Source: G963666535 sp963666535 (lineage in GTDB: Bacteria > Bacillota > Clostridia > Oscillospirales > Oscillospiraceae). From it: DNA of 64,000 nt. The position numbers and the translations under genes are program-made. The stretch's first letter is position 1; each line of letters begins with the position of its first letter. The notes under the pieces were generated by a model. The model was not told the DNA's origin. It saw only the letters and a program-made list of their open reading frames with translations, and ran no database searches. Positions 17,566 through 30,579 of the stretch are shown in pieces. The stretch covers positions 558,001-622,000 of the forward strand of contig OY762913.1 of NCBI GenBank assembly GCA_963666535.1, in the 5' to 3' direction.

Positions 17566-19374
17566 CTACCCGGTCTTGCCGCTGCCGGCCAGACCGGTGC
17601 GGAAGGCGGCCAGGGAGCCCTCCGTCTCGTCCAACCAATAGGGCCGTGCTGGAGTGTCGCCATCAAAGTCTGCGTAACTGAACCAAACGGCAATTTTCAG
17701 GTTGGGATAATCCCTGATGTGGGCGAACATGTTTTCAATCCATGCTACCTTATCTCCGCCAATGCTGCTGGAGGCAAACTCAGTGATGATCCAGGGAAAT
17801 TTAGAAAAGTGGGGGGCGTAAAGCGATTCAATTTCATCATAAATAACATCGAATTCCCGCCATTGTTCCTTCCACTGGGCGTAGTAAGTGCCGTTGTTAT
17901 AACCGGTGACGCCGAGCATCTGCACATACTCGTTGCCGGGATAATAGGCGAGAGCGTCGTTCCAGCGGGAGGGCGGCGCGTTGCGGTCGTTGGGGTTGTA
18001 GATCCAAATGCAGTTATCCACGCCCTCCTCCTCAAAAATGCGGTAGATGCGCTGCCAGACGGCAATAAAAAGCTGTGGGTCACCAAGATTGACTACGCCG
18101 GAATATGAGGTCCAATCGGAATTCATCTCGTTATTCAGCCGGAACAGAAAGGGGTGTCCATAGTCTGCCGCCGCGCGGGCAAAGGCCCGCAACTCGTCAT
18201 CCCGCAGCCCGCGGTAAAGATCGAGCAAAGGGGAGGCGGCATACAAGTCCTCATTGTTGTTGCCCGTGATCTGATAGGTCAATTCCACGATGCGGCCATT
18301 CTGGCGGTTTTCCTTCATGAATTCGGTGGGGAAAGGGGTTCCGAAGTGGACATAGGATAGGATGACGGAGAATTTGTAATCTAACGCTTCTTCCAGCGCG
18401 GGAATTGTCTCATGAATGCCCGTGCCGTAAACATCCTGGGTAAAGATGCCCCAGCGGAGCTGGTCGCCTGCCACAATGTCGGCATAAAGCGCGGATGTTT
18501 CCTCCGACCAATTTTGGGGTAGCGTGGGGGAAAAATCGGTGGCATAGTGGCCTTGGCCCACGGGGTCGAACAGCCTTGTGCCGTCGAGAAGGGCGCACAG
18601 GGCATCACGCGTGGTGGTATCCTCCGCCTGATAGCGGAAGAGGATGCGAAGATATTCTCGCGATAGCCCGTTCCGGACGGTGACGAAGGTGTATCCATCG
18701 GGCACGTCATCGGGCAGCCCCGCAACGGTGCAGTGAAGCAGGGAAATGCCGCCGGCTGTGGTGTCCTCGGTCACGGTGACATGGTTGTTTTCCTGCCAAA
18801 TTTCATCCGCAAGGAAGCGGTATTCATAATAATTAATGTAGGTCTGGGTGGTATCCTCAATGGAAAGGAAGGGGAAAAAGGTTGCAAGCTCCGCCGGGAT
18901 GATTTCATCGCGGCTCTGGAACGGAGCCTCCTCCCGGGAAATGGCCACGTCGAAGTCTGCCCCGGTTCCCACGACGCGCAGGGGACTCAGAGAGAAGTCA
19001 AACGTCGTGCCGGCAGGGAAATCCAACTGATAGCCGTCGAGATAGTTGACCAGACGGGTGGTAGAACCGTCGTCATAGGTGCGCTTGCAATCTCTGGAAA
19101 AGTCGAGAGGCGCGCCGGGCTCGCCGTCCACATAGCAGACACACCGTGCATGGTCTAAACCAATGGCTTCGCTTTCCCGTTCGGTTGTCATGTCCAAAAC
19201 CTCGTATTTGACCTGTCTCTTACGGCTGAGAATCTCAGGATTTTGCGAGGAATGGAGTTCCCATACAATGGCTGCGGCCCCCAGCAGAAGGAGGGCGGCT
19301 AAAATCCTTTTCCAGGCTCGTGTCTTTGGGCTTGCCGAAGAGGAGGGCGGTGCGGGGGAGGTGGATTTGTCCAC
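17566..19374 (-). CDS. Membrane-anchored GH26-like glycoside hydrolase
   Basis: 602-residue protein. A short cytoplasmic Ser/Pro-rich head is followed by one membrane segment (ILAALLLLGAAAIVWEL, residues about 24-41), leaving the rest outside. Residues about 300-590 form a TIM-barrel-like domain. RLNNEMNSDW near 415 has the likely acid/base Glu and WIITEFASSS near 531 the likely nucleophile Glu, the spacing seen in GH26 mannanase-type enzymes. The N-terminal 270 residues resemble no domain I recognise. It starts at GTG (19374) after CGGAGGCATCCTT. Substrate (mannan, glucan or own wall glycan) is not determined. Confidence 0.75.
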   Translation of the reverse strand: MDKSTSPAPPSSSASPKTRAWKRILAALLLLGAAAIVWELHSSQNPEILSRKRQVKYEVLDMTTERESEAIGLDHARCVCYVDGEPGAPLDFSRDCKRTYDDGSTTRLVNYLDGYQLDFPAGTTFDFSLSPLRVVGTGADFDVAISREEAPFQSRDEIIPAELATFFPFLSIEDTTQTYINYYEYRFLADEIWQENNHVTVTEDTTAGGISLLHCTVAGLPDDVPDGYTFVTVRNGLSREYLRILFRYQAEDTTTRDALCALLDGTRLFDPVGQGHYATDFSPTLPQNWSEETSALYADIVAGDQLRWGIFTQDVYGTGIHETIPALEEALDYKFSVILSYVHFGTPFPTEFMKENRQNGRIVELTYQITGNNNEDLYAASPLLDLYRGLRDDELRAFARAAADYGHPFLFRLNNEMNSDWTSYSGVVNLGDPQLFIAVWQRIYRIFEEEGVDNCIWIYNPNDRNAPPSRWNDALAYYPGNEYVQMLGVTGYNNGTYYAQWKEQWREFDVIYDEIESLYAPHFSKFPWIITEFASSSIGGDKVAWIENMFAHIRDYPNLKIAVWFSYADFDGDTPARPYWLDETEGSLAAFRTGLAGSGKTG

Positions 19375-19473
19375 AAGGATGCCTCCGTTTCAAAAAATAA
19401 GAGGGAGCCGCTTTTGCACAAAAACTACATTATATAAATGATAACACACGAAGGGCGCTGGGGCAAGTATCGC

Positions 19474-19502
19474 TTGCAAGCGGCGAGGAAATCGAGTAGA
19501 CT
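19474..19502 (+). promoter_or_regulatory. Promoter of tadA
   Basis: TTGCAA (19474-19479), a 17-base spacer, TAGACT (19497-19502), about 20 bases before the tadA start codon. Confidence 0.5.
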
Positions 19503-19523
19503 GATAAAAACGAGGTGACCGGA

Positions 19524-19982
19524 ATGGAACACGAGGAGTATATGCGTCAAGCACTTGCCCTGGGGGCGGAGGCTGCCCGGCAGGGCGATGTGCCGGTGGG
19601 CTGTGTGATTGTAAGGGATGGTACGGTCATTGGCCGCGGTCGAAATCGACGGGAGGAGAATGGCGACGCCACTGCCCACGCCGAGCTTGAGGCGATCCGG
19701 GACGCATGCAGAAATGTAGGATCGTGGCGGCTTCATGGGGCCACGCTCTACGTCACGCTGGAGCCATGCCCCATGTGTGCGGGCGGGATCATCAACGCGC
19801 GGCTGTCGGCCGTGCGCTACGGCGCCAAAGACGACAAGGCGGGGGCCTGCGGCTCGGTGCTTAATTTGTTTGAGGAGCGGTTCAATCACAGGCCGCGGAT
19901 TTATGGCGGCTTGCTGGATGCGGAGTGTAGTGCGCAGCTGCAGGAGTTTTTCCGCCAGGTAAGGGAAAAAGGCGAGATTTAA
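19524..19982 (+). CDS. tadA: tRNA-specific adenosine deaminase TadA
   Basis: Converts A34 to inosine in tRNA-Arg(ACG). 152 residues, usual length. The zinc site is complete: His52 and catalytic Glu54 in TAHAELEAI, and the two Cys of EPCPMCAGGI. The ATG at 19524 follows GAGGTGACCGGA; the upstream GTG at 19515 is part of that binding site. In many Firmicutes an SRP RNA and dnaX follow tadA. Neither is recognisable here; the rRNA operon follows instead. Confidence 0.94.
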   Translation: MEHEEYMRQALALGAEAARQGDVPVGCVIVRDGTVIGRGRNRREENGDATAHAELEAIRDACRNVGSWRLHGATLYVTLEPCPMCAGGIINARLSAVRYGAKDDKAGACGSVLNLFEERFNHRPRIYGGLLDAECSAQLQEFFRQVREKGEI

Positions 19983-20075
19983 TAGTTTCGTAATGATTGA
20001 AGTTAGCTTTCTTAATAAAGAAGCGATACGATCGAACATGCAAGAGACGCGAAAATTTTTTCATTATTCTCCGAC

Positions 20076-20115
20076 AAGAAGCAGGCAGCGGTGAAACCAC
20101 CGTAGCCTGCTTCTT
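20076..20115 (+). terminator. Hairpin terminator after tadA
   Basis: AAGAAGCAGGC pairs with GCCTGCTTCTT, enclosing a second stem CGGTG-AAAC-CACCG. No strong T tract follows, so the structure is clear but its termination role is inferred. Confidence 0.6.
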
Positions 20116-20252
20116 GCATTCGTGCGGCCGCGCTGATACGTGCAGCAAGGAAAAGAATTAAAGAATTCGTAACAATTGGCAGGAGAATTCTTAATATATA
20201 TGTTGTATTCTAACATTGCAAGAAATCGTTTCATTCTTTCCTCTTTCCCTTT

Positions 20253-20285
20253 AAGCGGGCCAACTGTGAGCAGGTTGGCCCGCTT
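20253..20285. terminator. Strong symmetric hairpin (terminator-like)
   Basis: Perfect 12-bp stem AAGCGGGCCAAC/GTTGGCCCGCTT. It is T-rich on the left (minus strand A-rich) and CTTCCTTT on the right. It bounds the hairpin-rich segment 20286-20420. Confidence 0.55.
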
Positions 20286-20470
20286 CCTTTGTCTGTGGCT
20301 CAGGGCGGCGCCCTCCCGCCGATCGTCTAGGGAAGCACGATCTGATAGCTCGCAGGTCCCGTTCTGTGGGACAGACGGTGTCGATCATTCTTCCGCACCC
20401 TCCTTTATAGTAAGGTTGCAGGGGAAGATCTCCGCGGTTAAAATTTTTTGCAATTTTTTTATCCCCCCCA
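20286..20470. other. Hairpin-rich segment of unknown role upstream of the rRNA operon
   Basis: Contains several nested inverted repeats: GGCGGCGCC, GATCGT...ACGATC, and GTCCC...GGGAC. On the minus strand an AAAGGAGGGTGCGGAAGA-ATG start signal opens a short reading frame with no recognisable protein features. I looked for SRP RNA, 6S RNA, RNase P and tmRNA signatures and recognise none of them. Confidence 0.35.
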
Positions 20471-20607
20471 CTGTGACAGCCTGCGAGCAAATTGCGAAGA
20501 GGGCTGGAACAGGGTTGCATATCTTGTGGAATAACCAGCTGAAAACGAGCATATATAGTTGTTTCGGGAAGGTTTTAAAATAAAACGAAAAAAAGTGAAA
20601 AAAGGTG

Positions 20608-20636
20608 TTGACACTTTGGCTTGTATTTGGTATATT
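20608..20636 (+). promoter_or_regulatory. rRNA operon promoter with A-rich UP region
   Basis: Perfect TTGACA (20608-20613), a 17-base spacer, TATATT (20631-20636). The 35 bases upstream are very A-rich (AAATAAAACGAAAAAAAGTG), typical of an UP element at a strong stable-RNA promoter. Confidence 0.85.
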
Positions 20637-20685
20637 AATTGAGCGCCTGTCACACAGGCACAACAAACCCGCTGCTGAGAGCGGT

Positions 20686-20712
20686 GTGCACCTTGTAAAT
20701 TAAACAACGTGA
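20686..20712 (+). other. Left arm of the 16S pre-rRNA processing stem
   Basis: The leader sequence 20686-20712 is almost perfectly complementary to 22472-22498 downstream of 16S (GTAAATTAAACAACGTGA against TCACGTTGTTTAATTT). This would form the long stem cleaved by RNase III during 16S maturation. Confidence 0.8.
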
Positions 20713-20870
20713 AGAAACACAACGAAGCACCAAAAAAGGACAAAAGTTGTACTAGGAAGCAAATTGCACAAGCAGTTTGTGACGAAGCAACTGTTTTAAT
20801 TACTTTGAAGCTAAGAGAAGTTTCAATACAATGATTTGAGCAAATCGAACGATTTGTTTAGATACCATTT

Positions 20871-22404
<1,534 letters not shown>

Positions 22405-22471
22405 AGACTTCGAGAGATGAAATACTCTTTCGTAACGTCCTATGGTCAGGACTTTTTTGGAGCAGTGCAAA

Positions 22472-22498
22472 TCACGTTGTTTAATTTAGAGGGTACAC
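22472..22498 (+). other. Right arm of the 16S pre-rRNA processing stem
   Basis: Pairs with 20686-20712 in the operon leader. It lies between the 16S end and tRNA-Ile. Confidence 0.8.
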
Positions 22499-22526
22499 GC
22501 CGACACGGCGGGGAACCGTCCAAGAT

Positions 22527-22603
22527 GGGCCCATAGCTCAGCTGGTTAGAGCGTACGACTGATAATCGTAAGGTCGGTGGTTCGAGTCCACTTGGGCCCA
22601 CCA
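22527..22603 (+). tRNA. tRNA-Ile (GAT)
   Basis: 77-base cloverleaf: acceptor GGGCCCA/TGGGCCC, anticodon loop CTGATAA, TTCGAGT arm, encoded CCA. Spacer tRNA between 16S and 23S. Confidence 0.97.
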
Positions 22604-22664
22604 AAACGACCAAGCGAAGCCGTGAAGCGGTTAAGACCAGACGGCGAAGCCAACATAAGCATAT

Positions 22665-22740
22665 GGGGGTATAGCTCAGCTGGGAGAGCACCTGCTTTGC
22701 AAGCAGGGGGTCATCGGTTCGAGCCCGATTATCTCCACCA
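22665..22740 (+). tRNA. tRNA-Ala (TGC)
   Basis: 76 bases. Anticodon stem CCTGC/GCAGG with loop TTTGCAA, TTCGAGC arm, encoded CCA. The acceptor GGGGGTA pairs with TATCTCC through two G-U pairs. Confidence 0.96.
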
Positions 22741-22811
22741 TAAAGGCTTGAAGACGGATATTAGTGTTCAACAAAATGAATGCTAATATCTGGTTTCAAC
22801 AGAAACCGGAA

Positions 22812-22844
22812 GCTGCACCTTGAAAACTGAACAATGTATCAATT
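22812..22844 (+). other. Left arm of the 23S pre-rRNA processing stem and antitermination region
   Basis: GCTGCACCTTGAAAACTGAACAATGTATCA-type sequence, complementary with few mismatches to 25931-25962 after 23S. Typical of Firmicutes 16S-23S spacers. Confidence 0.8.
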
Positions 22845-23043
22845 CTAGTAATTGAGAGCAAGCAACAGAGGAGCGAGAAATCGCTCAAACAATAATGTGG
22901 AACTTTATAGAATGGCAATAGCTGTTCTAGTTTTAAAAGGGAACATTACAATTTTGCACAAAAAGCAAACTCTGAGGCCTGCATAATTCTAAAAGACTTA
23001 AAACGAGAACAGCTTTTCTGAAAAGAAAGAGTTGTTTTACGAA

Positions 23044-25887
<2,844 letters not shown>

Positions 25888-25930
25888 AATAGGTCTAATG
25901 ATTATGCAGGCGCTTGTTAGCAATTGGTAA

Positions 25931-25962
25931 AATGATACATTGTTCGGTTTTGAGGGTGCAGC
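25931..25962 (+). other. Right arm of the 23S pre-rRNA processing stem
   Basis: TGATACATTGTTCGGTTTTG-type sequence complementary to 22812-22844. It places the 23S 3' processing point before the tRNA-Lys gene. Confidence 0.8.
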
Positions 25963-25990
25963 ATGCACACTCCCCTAAGAAGGAAAGTAT

Positions 25991-26066
25991 GCGCCTTTAG
26001 CTCAGTTGGTAGAGCAACTGACTCTTAATCAGTGGGTCCCCGGTTCGAATCCGTGAAGGCGCACCA
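25991..26066 (+). tRNA. tRNA-Lys (CTT)
   Basis: 76 bases. Acceptor GCGCCTT/AAGGCGC, anticodon loop CTCTTAA in stem ACTGA/TCAGT, encoded CCA. Lies between 23S and 5S, an uncommon position. Confidence 0.96.
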
Positions 26067-26203
26067 AAAAGAAGCGCCGAGCCGCCGAGCAGGGAAAATA
26101 AGCAGCCGGGCGAGGGCACAAGAAGGACACACGAGGTGTGGCTGTTTGTGCGGGCAGCAGGCAGGCTTGTTTGACCGGCCGCAAGGTGAGTAAGGCGTGA
26201 CAC

Positions 26204-26278
26204 GGCCCGTTGGTCAAGTGGTCAAGACGGCGGCCTCTCACGCCGCAAACGGGAGTTCGACTCTCCCACGGGTCACCA
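26204..26278 (+). tRNA. tRNA-Glu (CTC)
   Basis: 75 bases. Acceptor GGCCCGT/ACGGGTC, anticodon stem GCGGC/GCCGC with loop CTCTCAC, encoded CCA. Also between 23S and 5S. Confidence 0.94.
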
Positions 26279-26334
26279 TTCTTTTGAGGGAAAATTTCAT
26301 ATTGATTTTGGCTGGTTTTCCAGTTAAAATATAG

Positions 26335-26448
<114 letters not shown>

Positions 26449-26487
26449 ACAGGGGTCTGGTCGGCCAGACCGGACCCCTATCTATAT

Positions 26488-26563
26488 TCCTCCTTAGCTC
26501 AGCTGGTAGAGCATGCGGCTGTTAACCGCAGGGTCGTTGGTTCGAGTCCAACAGGGGGAGCCA
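26488..26563 (+). tRNA. tRNA-Asn (GTT)
   Basis: 76 bases. Acceptor TCCTCCT/AGGGGGA with one G-U pair, anticodon loop CTGTTAA, encoded CCA. A hairpin ACGGTTTGCCG/CGGCAAACCGT (26569-26604) follows. Confidence 0.96.
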
Positions 26564-26634
26564 AAAAAACGGTTTGCCGCCACGGTGACGTGACGGCAAA
26601 CCGTTACTTAGAGAAATCCGTGCGGCGGCGATTT

Positions 26635-26711
26635 GGGCCTTTAGCTCAGTTGGTTAGAGCAACCGGCTCATAACCGGTCGGTCCACGGTTCGAGCCCGTG
26701 AAGGCCCACCA
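26635..26711 (+). tRNA. tRNA-Met (CAT), elongator type
   Basis: 77 bases. Acceptor GGGCCTT/AAGGCCC, anticodon loop CTCATAA. It lacks the initiator features (C1-A72 mismatch, three G-C pairs in the anticodon stem). A tRNA-Ile2 with modified CAT cannot be excluded by eye. Confidence 0.9.
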
Positions 26712-26714
26712 TAT

Positions 26715-26790
26715 AGGGGTATAGCTCAGTTGGTAGAGCAGCGGTCTCCAAAACCGCGTGCCGAGGGTTCAAGTCCTTCTGCCCCTGCCA
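26715..26790 (+). tRNA. tRNA-Trp (CCA)
   Basis: 76 bases. Anticodon stem GCGGT/ACCGC with loop CTCCAAA, discriminator G, encoded CCA. Only four bases separate it from tRNA-Met. Confidence 0.96.
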
Positions 26791-26861
26791 AAAGTATAGA
26801 CAAACGGCTACGTTTGTGATATATTAACTCGGTAAGAAATGGTTCTTGCCAAATGTAAAAT

Positions 26862-26938
26862 GGCCCGGTAGTTCAGTTGGTTAGAACGCTAGCCTGTCAC
26901 GCTAGAGGTCGTCGGTTCGAGCCCGATCCGGGTCGCCA
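26862..26938 (+). tRNA. tRNA-Asp (GTC)
   Basis: 77 bases. Acceptor GGCCCGG/CCGGGTC, anticodon stem CTAGC/GCTAG with loop CTGTCAC, discriminator G, encoded CCA. Confidence 0.96.
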
Positions 26939-26942
26939 TTTT

Positions 26943-27018
<76 letters not shown>

Positions 27019-27021
27019 AAG

Positions 27022-27063
27022 CAAAACCCTGTGATTGTTAAAATCACAGGGTTTCCTTTTTCC
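27022..27063 (+). terminator. Terminator of the rRNA-tRNA operon
   Basis: AAACCCTGTGATT pairs with AATCACAGGGTTT around a short loop, followed by CCTTTTTCCC. The next roughly 295 bases (to 27358) hold no gene or structure I can support. Confidence 0.9.
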
Positions 27064-27358
27064 CAAATTTGCGACGTTTAGAAGGCCCCCCCAATTTATT
27101 CTTCGTTTGTTCTTTACTCGACTATTCTCTGTCATTGCCCGTGTTTTCCTGCGACTGAATCACTAAATGTTGGAACGTATTTGCGGCATTGGTATCTGCA
27201 AGCCTAAAATAATATGCTCTGCCCCTTTATGGAGGCCGGGTGAGGTTAGTGCATAATCTCTTCCGCTGAGGCTGCTAAAGCATAATTATCCTGGAACGTT
27301 TTGGCATTGCAACTGTCTATTATGGTGTGTATGCCAAAGAGAGCAGCGGACTTGAATC

Positions 27359-28018
27359 TTATTTTCCTGTTACATCAACCCATTTAGCATCATAGCTAGA
27401 ACCTGTAAATAGTTTGCGGGTAAAATCAATTACACTAATGGTGCCACTCGTTTTGGCGATTCCGCTTACAGGCAGTGTGTCGCTGTAAGTATAGAAAGCA
27501 ACCTCACCAGTGCTCATCGGTGCCACCTCTGGGCTTCCGCTCAACGTATAACTGATACCATCAAATGAAATGGCACCCGGCTGGACTGTAAGCTCATATT
27601 TTGTTTTGTTTGTTATGTTAAAAACCGCATCATACTTTGTGGAGTAACTGGTTGACTCATTCACACACTTCACAAACTCAACGGAAACATAATTATCGCT
27701 GTATAGGACCGTGCCACTTTCAAGGGCATTTTTGTCGCTTAAAACAACGGTATTGGTTGCACTGTCCCAAGAGAGATCCATGTCCAGCAGATTGGCAATA
27801 GAGCGAACGGGTAAATAGGTGATGCCATCAATGGCAAAAGGCTGAACCTTATTTCCGTCTGCATCTGTGGGGACAACTGCAGAACCGTTAATGGTTATTT
27901 TCATGTCTCCATAATTTAGTGTTGCAGTTTTTGCAACCGCAAGTGCGGTGCCGGAAAGAGCCAGAACGAGTGCGGTAGCAATAATCCCTGAAATAAATCC
28001 CTTTGTTTGCTTTTTCAT
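27359..28018 (-). CDS. Secreted protein with copper amine oxidase-like (stalk) N-terminal domain
   Basis: 219-residue exported protein. Signal peptide MKKQTKGFISGIIATALVLA with cleavage near ALA (residue 27). Residues about 35-95 are a copper amine oxidase-like N-terminal domain: MKITINGSAVVPTDADG, FAIDGITYLPVRSIANLLDM and SWDSATNTVVL. Despite the name this domain is a wall or matrix-associated module in clostridia and has no oxidase site. Residues 100-219 are beta-rich and resemble a BsuPI or DUF4352-like domain only loosely. A+T richer than the flanking housekeeping genes. The role at the cell surface is unknown. Confidence 0.75.
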   Translation of the reverse strand: MKKQTKGFISGIIATALVLALSGTALAVAKTATLNYGDMKITINGSAVVPTDADGNKVQPFAIDGITYLPVRSIANLLDMDLSWDSATNTVVLSDKNALESGTVLYSDNYVSVEFVKCVNESTSYSTKYDAVFNITNKTKYELTVQPGAISFDGISYTLSGSPEVAPMSTGEVAFYTYSDTLPVSGIAKTSGTISVIDFTRKLFTGSSYDAKWVDVTGK

Positions 28019-28479
28019 TGGTACATCTTCTTTCTTATTCTTACCGTCATCCGGCGGTTGATCTACAACCCTATGGTTTCATTGCGGCTCTATCTGCTGC
28101 GTAAAATATGATTGGCTCGCCGTTTACTCGCTTACAATGGAACAATTTCAAAGTTAATCAAGACAAGTCGTCTGGGATTTACGAATTTTAAATTATGGAA
28201 TTATTTTTGCTTACACCGATATGATACCACCACAGCGCACTAAGTTCAATATGATTGGAGGGAAGAAGCCGATTTTGTATGCCTGCACAATGCACAGCCG
28301 AAATCATGGAACGTGTCCTTAACCGGCATTGCGCATACAGAATGGCCTGAGACCGCTGGCTGGTTTGCTTCAAAACTTTGAGAAATTGTGCATTTTTTAT
28401 GAGATAGGCGGAACAAAAAGCACAATCGTGCGTCAAATGTTGGAAATCAAAAATCAATTGGAAGGAAGAAGAGAAAAGT
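28019..28479. other. 461-base divergent gap between two secreted-protein genes
   Basis: It should hold the promoters of the divergent genes on each side. I see no -35/-10 pair with good spacing, no tRNA and no clear repeat. A short imperfect repetition of GCACAATGCACAG/CATTGCGCATAC occurs near 28285-28340. The plus-strand gene's binding site GGAAGGAAGAG lies at the right end. Confidence 0.4.
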
Positions 28480-29514
28480 ATGAAACAGTTCAGAACTGTT
28501 ATAGCAGCGGCTTTGCTCGTTTGCATGGTTTCGGTGATGTTGCCGTGTGGAGCCTTGGCGGCATCGGAGCGCACATTGACCGATGGGACGGGGTATACCG
28601 ACATTCAGGGCACGTGGTTTGAGAAATGGGCTGCAGTATATGGCGACCCCAACATTTTCAAAAGCGACGATGGAAAATTTTATCCCCATAAGACGATCAC
28701 GAGGATGGAGTTTGCCCGTATGCTGCATACTGCGCTGGGTATTAACATCAATTACTTGGTCGCCACTGATATCAGCGATTATTATGCAGATGTCACGAAT
28801 GACGATGAGGGGGCGGGCGAGCTTTACGATTTGGTGACTTGCGGCATCATTGACGGGACGGGGAGTTTTCATCCTGCGCAGACGCTGGATCGCCAAGAGA
28901 TGATTCACTTGATCCAAAACGCCTTCTATTACGTTGCAGGCTCGGACTATGCAATCGCTGATCAGGGGCGCGAACCATATGGAGACCAGAGTAAAATCGG
29001 AGCAGCGTATCAAACCGATGTATCCTGCGCTGCTGCTTTGGGCCTTGTGAACGGGCGTGGGAATAATTTGATCTGCCCCGATGAGACAGCGACTCGGGCA
29101 GAGGCCGTGACGGTTGCCGGGCGGCTTGCCGAGCTAAAACACGCGGCGAGCTCTGATGTCGTGATAAAAGCATCGGCGGCAGAGGAAGACGGGGAACTGG
29201 TTCTGACGCTTTCCGTACGGAACAACACCGATCAAACCATTTCAATCGATCATGGTGGACAGTCGTTTGATTTTGTTATGTTCGATCAAGGTGGCCATGA
29301 GCTGTATCGCTGGTCCGAGGGCAAAATGTTTATCATGCTGATGACGACAACCCAAATTGCCGCCGGCAAGGAGTTGATCTTTACGGATAAGGTCGATGCA
29401 AAAACTTACGCATCCCTCAAAGACAGCATAGCATCCATCAAGGGATATCTTTCGGGCGTGTCTTCGGCGTTCACGATCAATGAGTACGGATACTACATTC
29501 GGCCCTCTTTTTAA
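28480..29514 (+). CDS. SLH-domain surface protein with C-terminal BsuPI-like domain
   Basis: 344-residue exported protein. Signal peptide MKQFRTVIAAALLVCMVSVM, cleavage near ALAA (residue 27). Two to three S-layer homology motifs cover residues 40-215: YTDIQGTWFEKWAAVYGDPNIF, ITRMEFARMLHTALG, ITCG-like LVTCGIIDGTGSFHPAQTLDRQE and CAAALGLVNGRG...ATRAEAVTVAGRL. These bind pyruvylated wall polymer. Residues 235-320 (LVLTLSVRNNTDQTISIDHG, SFDFVMFDQGGHELYRWSEG) match the BsuPI proteinase-inhibitor fold. An SLH anchor joined to BsuPI suggests a wall-bound inhibitor or binding module. Substrate unknown. Confidence 0.82.
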   Translation: MKQFRTVIAAALLVCMVSVMLPCGALAASERTLTDGTGYTDIQGTWFEKWAAVYGDPNIFKSDDGKFYPHKTITRMEFARMLHTALGININYLVATDISDYYADVTNDDEGAGELYDLVTCGIIDGTGSFHPAQTLDRQEMIHLIQNAFYYVAGSDYAIADQGREPYGDQSKIGAAYQTDVSCAAALGLVNGRGNNLICPDETATRAEAVTVAGRLAELKHAASSDVVIKASAAEEDGELVLTLSVRNNTDQTISIDHGGQSFDFVMFDQGGHELYRWSEGKMFIMLMTTTQIAAGKELIFTDKVDAKTYASLKDSIASIKGYLSGVSSAFTINEYGYYIRPSF

Positions 29515-29623
29515 CAGAAACGGAAATAGAGCAGGCCGGAGGGCAAATTTGGTTTGATTCCATATGTTTTTGTGGTATACTCACGTTGTACAGGATGAAG
29601 TTTTCTGGCAATGGAGGGGTTAT

Positions 29624-30454
29624 ATGCGCAAAATATTGGCCATGAAGGATGCAAACATGCTGCGGGACTACGTGGGTGCTGACGTGTATGCCCGGCTTCA
29701 TGCCAACCGGTATGTGAGCATTTCCCTTCCGGAGGGGGCCTATCTGATTGCCTTCCACTTTTGCGATATCAAAGACCCGTTTCAAAAGGATGACAAGGTC
29801 TGCATCTATATGCGGCCCGATACCTTCCTTTTTGCCAGTGATAACAAAAAATGTAAGCACCTGATGGCTGGCGTTGATGAGAACAAGGATAGTGTAAGCC
29901 AGCTGTTTGAATTTTTTCTCGCCCTGACAGAAAATGACGTATCTGAATTGGGGAAAACCGAGGATAAGATTACCGACATTGAGGACGTTCTTTTAACCCG
30001 AAAAAAGACGAGGTCTGACAGTTCGTCAAGTATTATAAAGCTGCGGCACGAGCTGCTGAAAATGAAGCGGTACTATGAGCAGCTTTCTTTGATTGTCAGC
30101 GATCTTTCGGAAAACACGGAGGAAGCCTTTTCCGACGAAATGCAAAAGCGCTTTGCGGCGCTGGACAGACGCGTGGACTACTTGTTTCACTCCGTTCTTC
30201 ACCTGCGCGAATATATCACACAGGTGAGAGAGGCGTATCAGGCCCAAATTGACATCGAACAAAACCAGATCATGAAGATTTTCACCGTCATCACCGCGAT
30301 TTTTTTACCGTTGACCCTGATCGTCGGCTGGTACGGAATGAATTTGCAAATGCCGGAGTATGGCTGGAGGTTCGGCTATCCGTATGTCATCATTTTAAGC
30401 GTTGTGATTTGCGTTGCCGAGGTTATTATGTTTAAAATCAAAAAGTGGTTTTAA
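29624..30454 (+). CDS. corA: CorA-family magnesium transporter
   Basis: 276-residue membrane channel for Mg2+ or related divalent ions. A soluble N-terminal domain with a long helix (residues 100-215) leads to two C-terminal membrane helices. The first ends in the diagnostic YGMNLQMPE (GMN selectivity filter, near residue 242) and the second is YPYVIILSVVICVAEVIMF. The usual basic tail (KIKKWF) follows. The ATG at 29624 follows GGAGGGG; the in-frame ATG at 29564 has none. Shorter than classical CorA (about 316), as in many Firmicutes paralogues. No M-box riboswitch is seen upstream. Confidence 0.92.
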   Translation: MRKILAMKDANMLRDYVGADVYARLHANRYVSISLPEGAYLIAFHFCDIKDPFQKDDKVCIYMRPDTFLFASDNKKCKHLMAGVDENKDSVSQLFEFFLALTENDVSELGKTEDKITDIEDVLLTRKKTRSDSSSSIIKLRHELLKMKRYYEQLSLIVSDLSENTEEAFSDEMQKRFAALDRRVDYLFHSVLHLREYITQVREAYQAQIDIEQNQIMKIFTVITAIFLPLTLIVGWYGMNLQMPEYGWRFGYPYVIILSVVICVAEVIMFKIKKWF

Positions 30455-30502
30455 AACAATGCGGTTGACTCGTATTAGCGGAACCCCTTTGGAACCTTTT
30501 GT

Positions 30503-30537
30503 AAAAGACCGTCACCCATATGGGTGACGGTCTTTTT
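30503..30537 (+). terminator. Terminator of corA
   Basis: AAAGACCGTCACCCA pairs with TGGGTGACGGTCTTT (perfect), T tract TCTTTTT. Confidence 0.92.
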
Positions 30538-30579
30538 GCGCGAGCGAAAAGGCCTCTTTTTGTTCCGTGGGTTCTATGC

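Noticed and set aside
16966..17570. Manganese (yybP-ykoY) riboswitch before mntP
   Set aside because: Only about 45 bases separate mntP from the upstream gene and no aptamer motif fits there.
20251..20520. Minus-strand 89-codon frame with AAAGGAGGGTGCGGAAGA before an internal ATG
   Set aside because: The translated product is Arg/Pro/Cys-rich without domain features, and the DNA is dominated by inverted repeats. Reported as a hairpin-rich segment instead.
28188..28604. 138-codon minus-strand frame upstream of the SLH gene
   Set aside because: It overlaps the SLH gene's start and signal peptide on the opposite strand, has no binding site and no recognisable domain.
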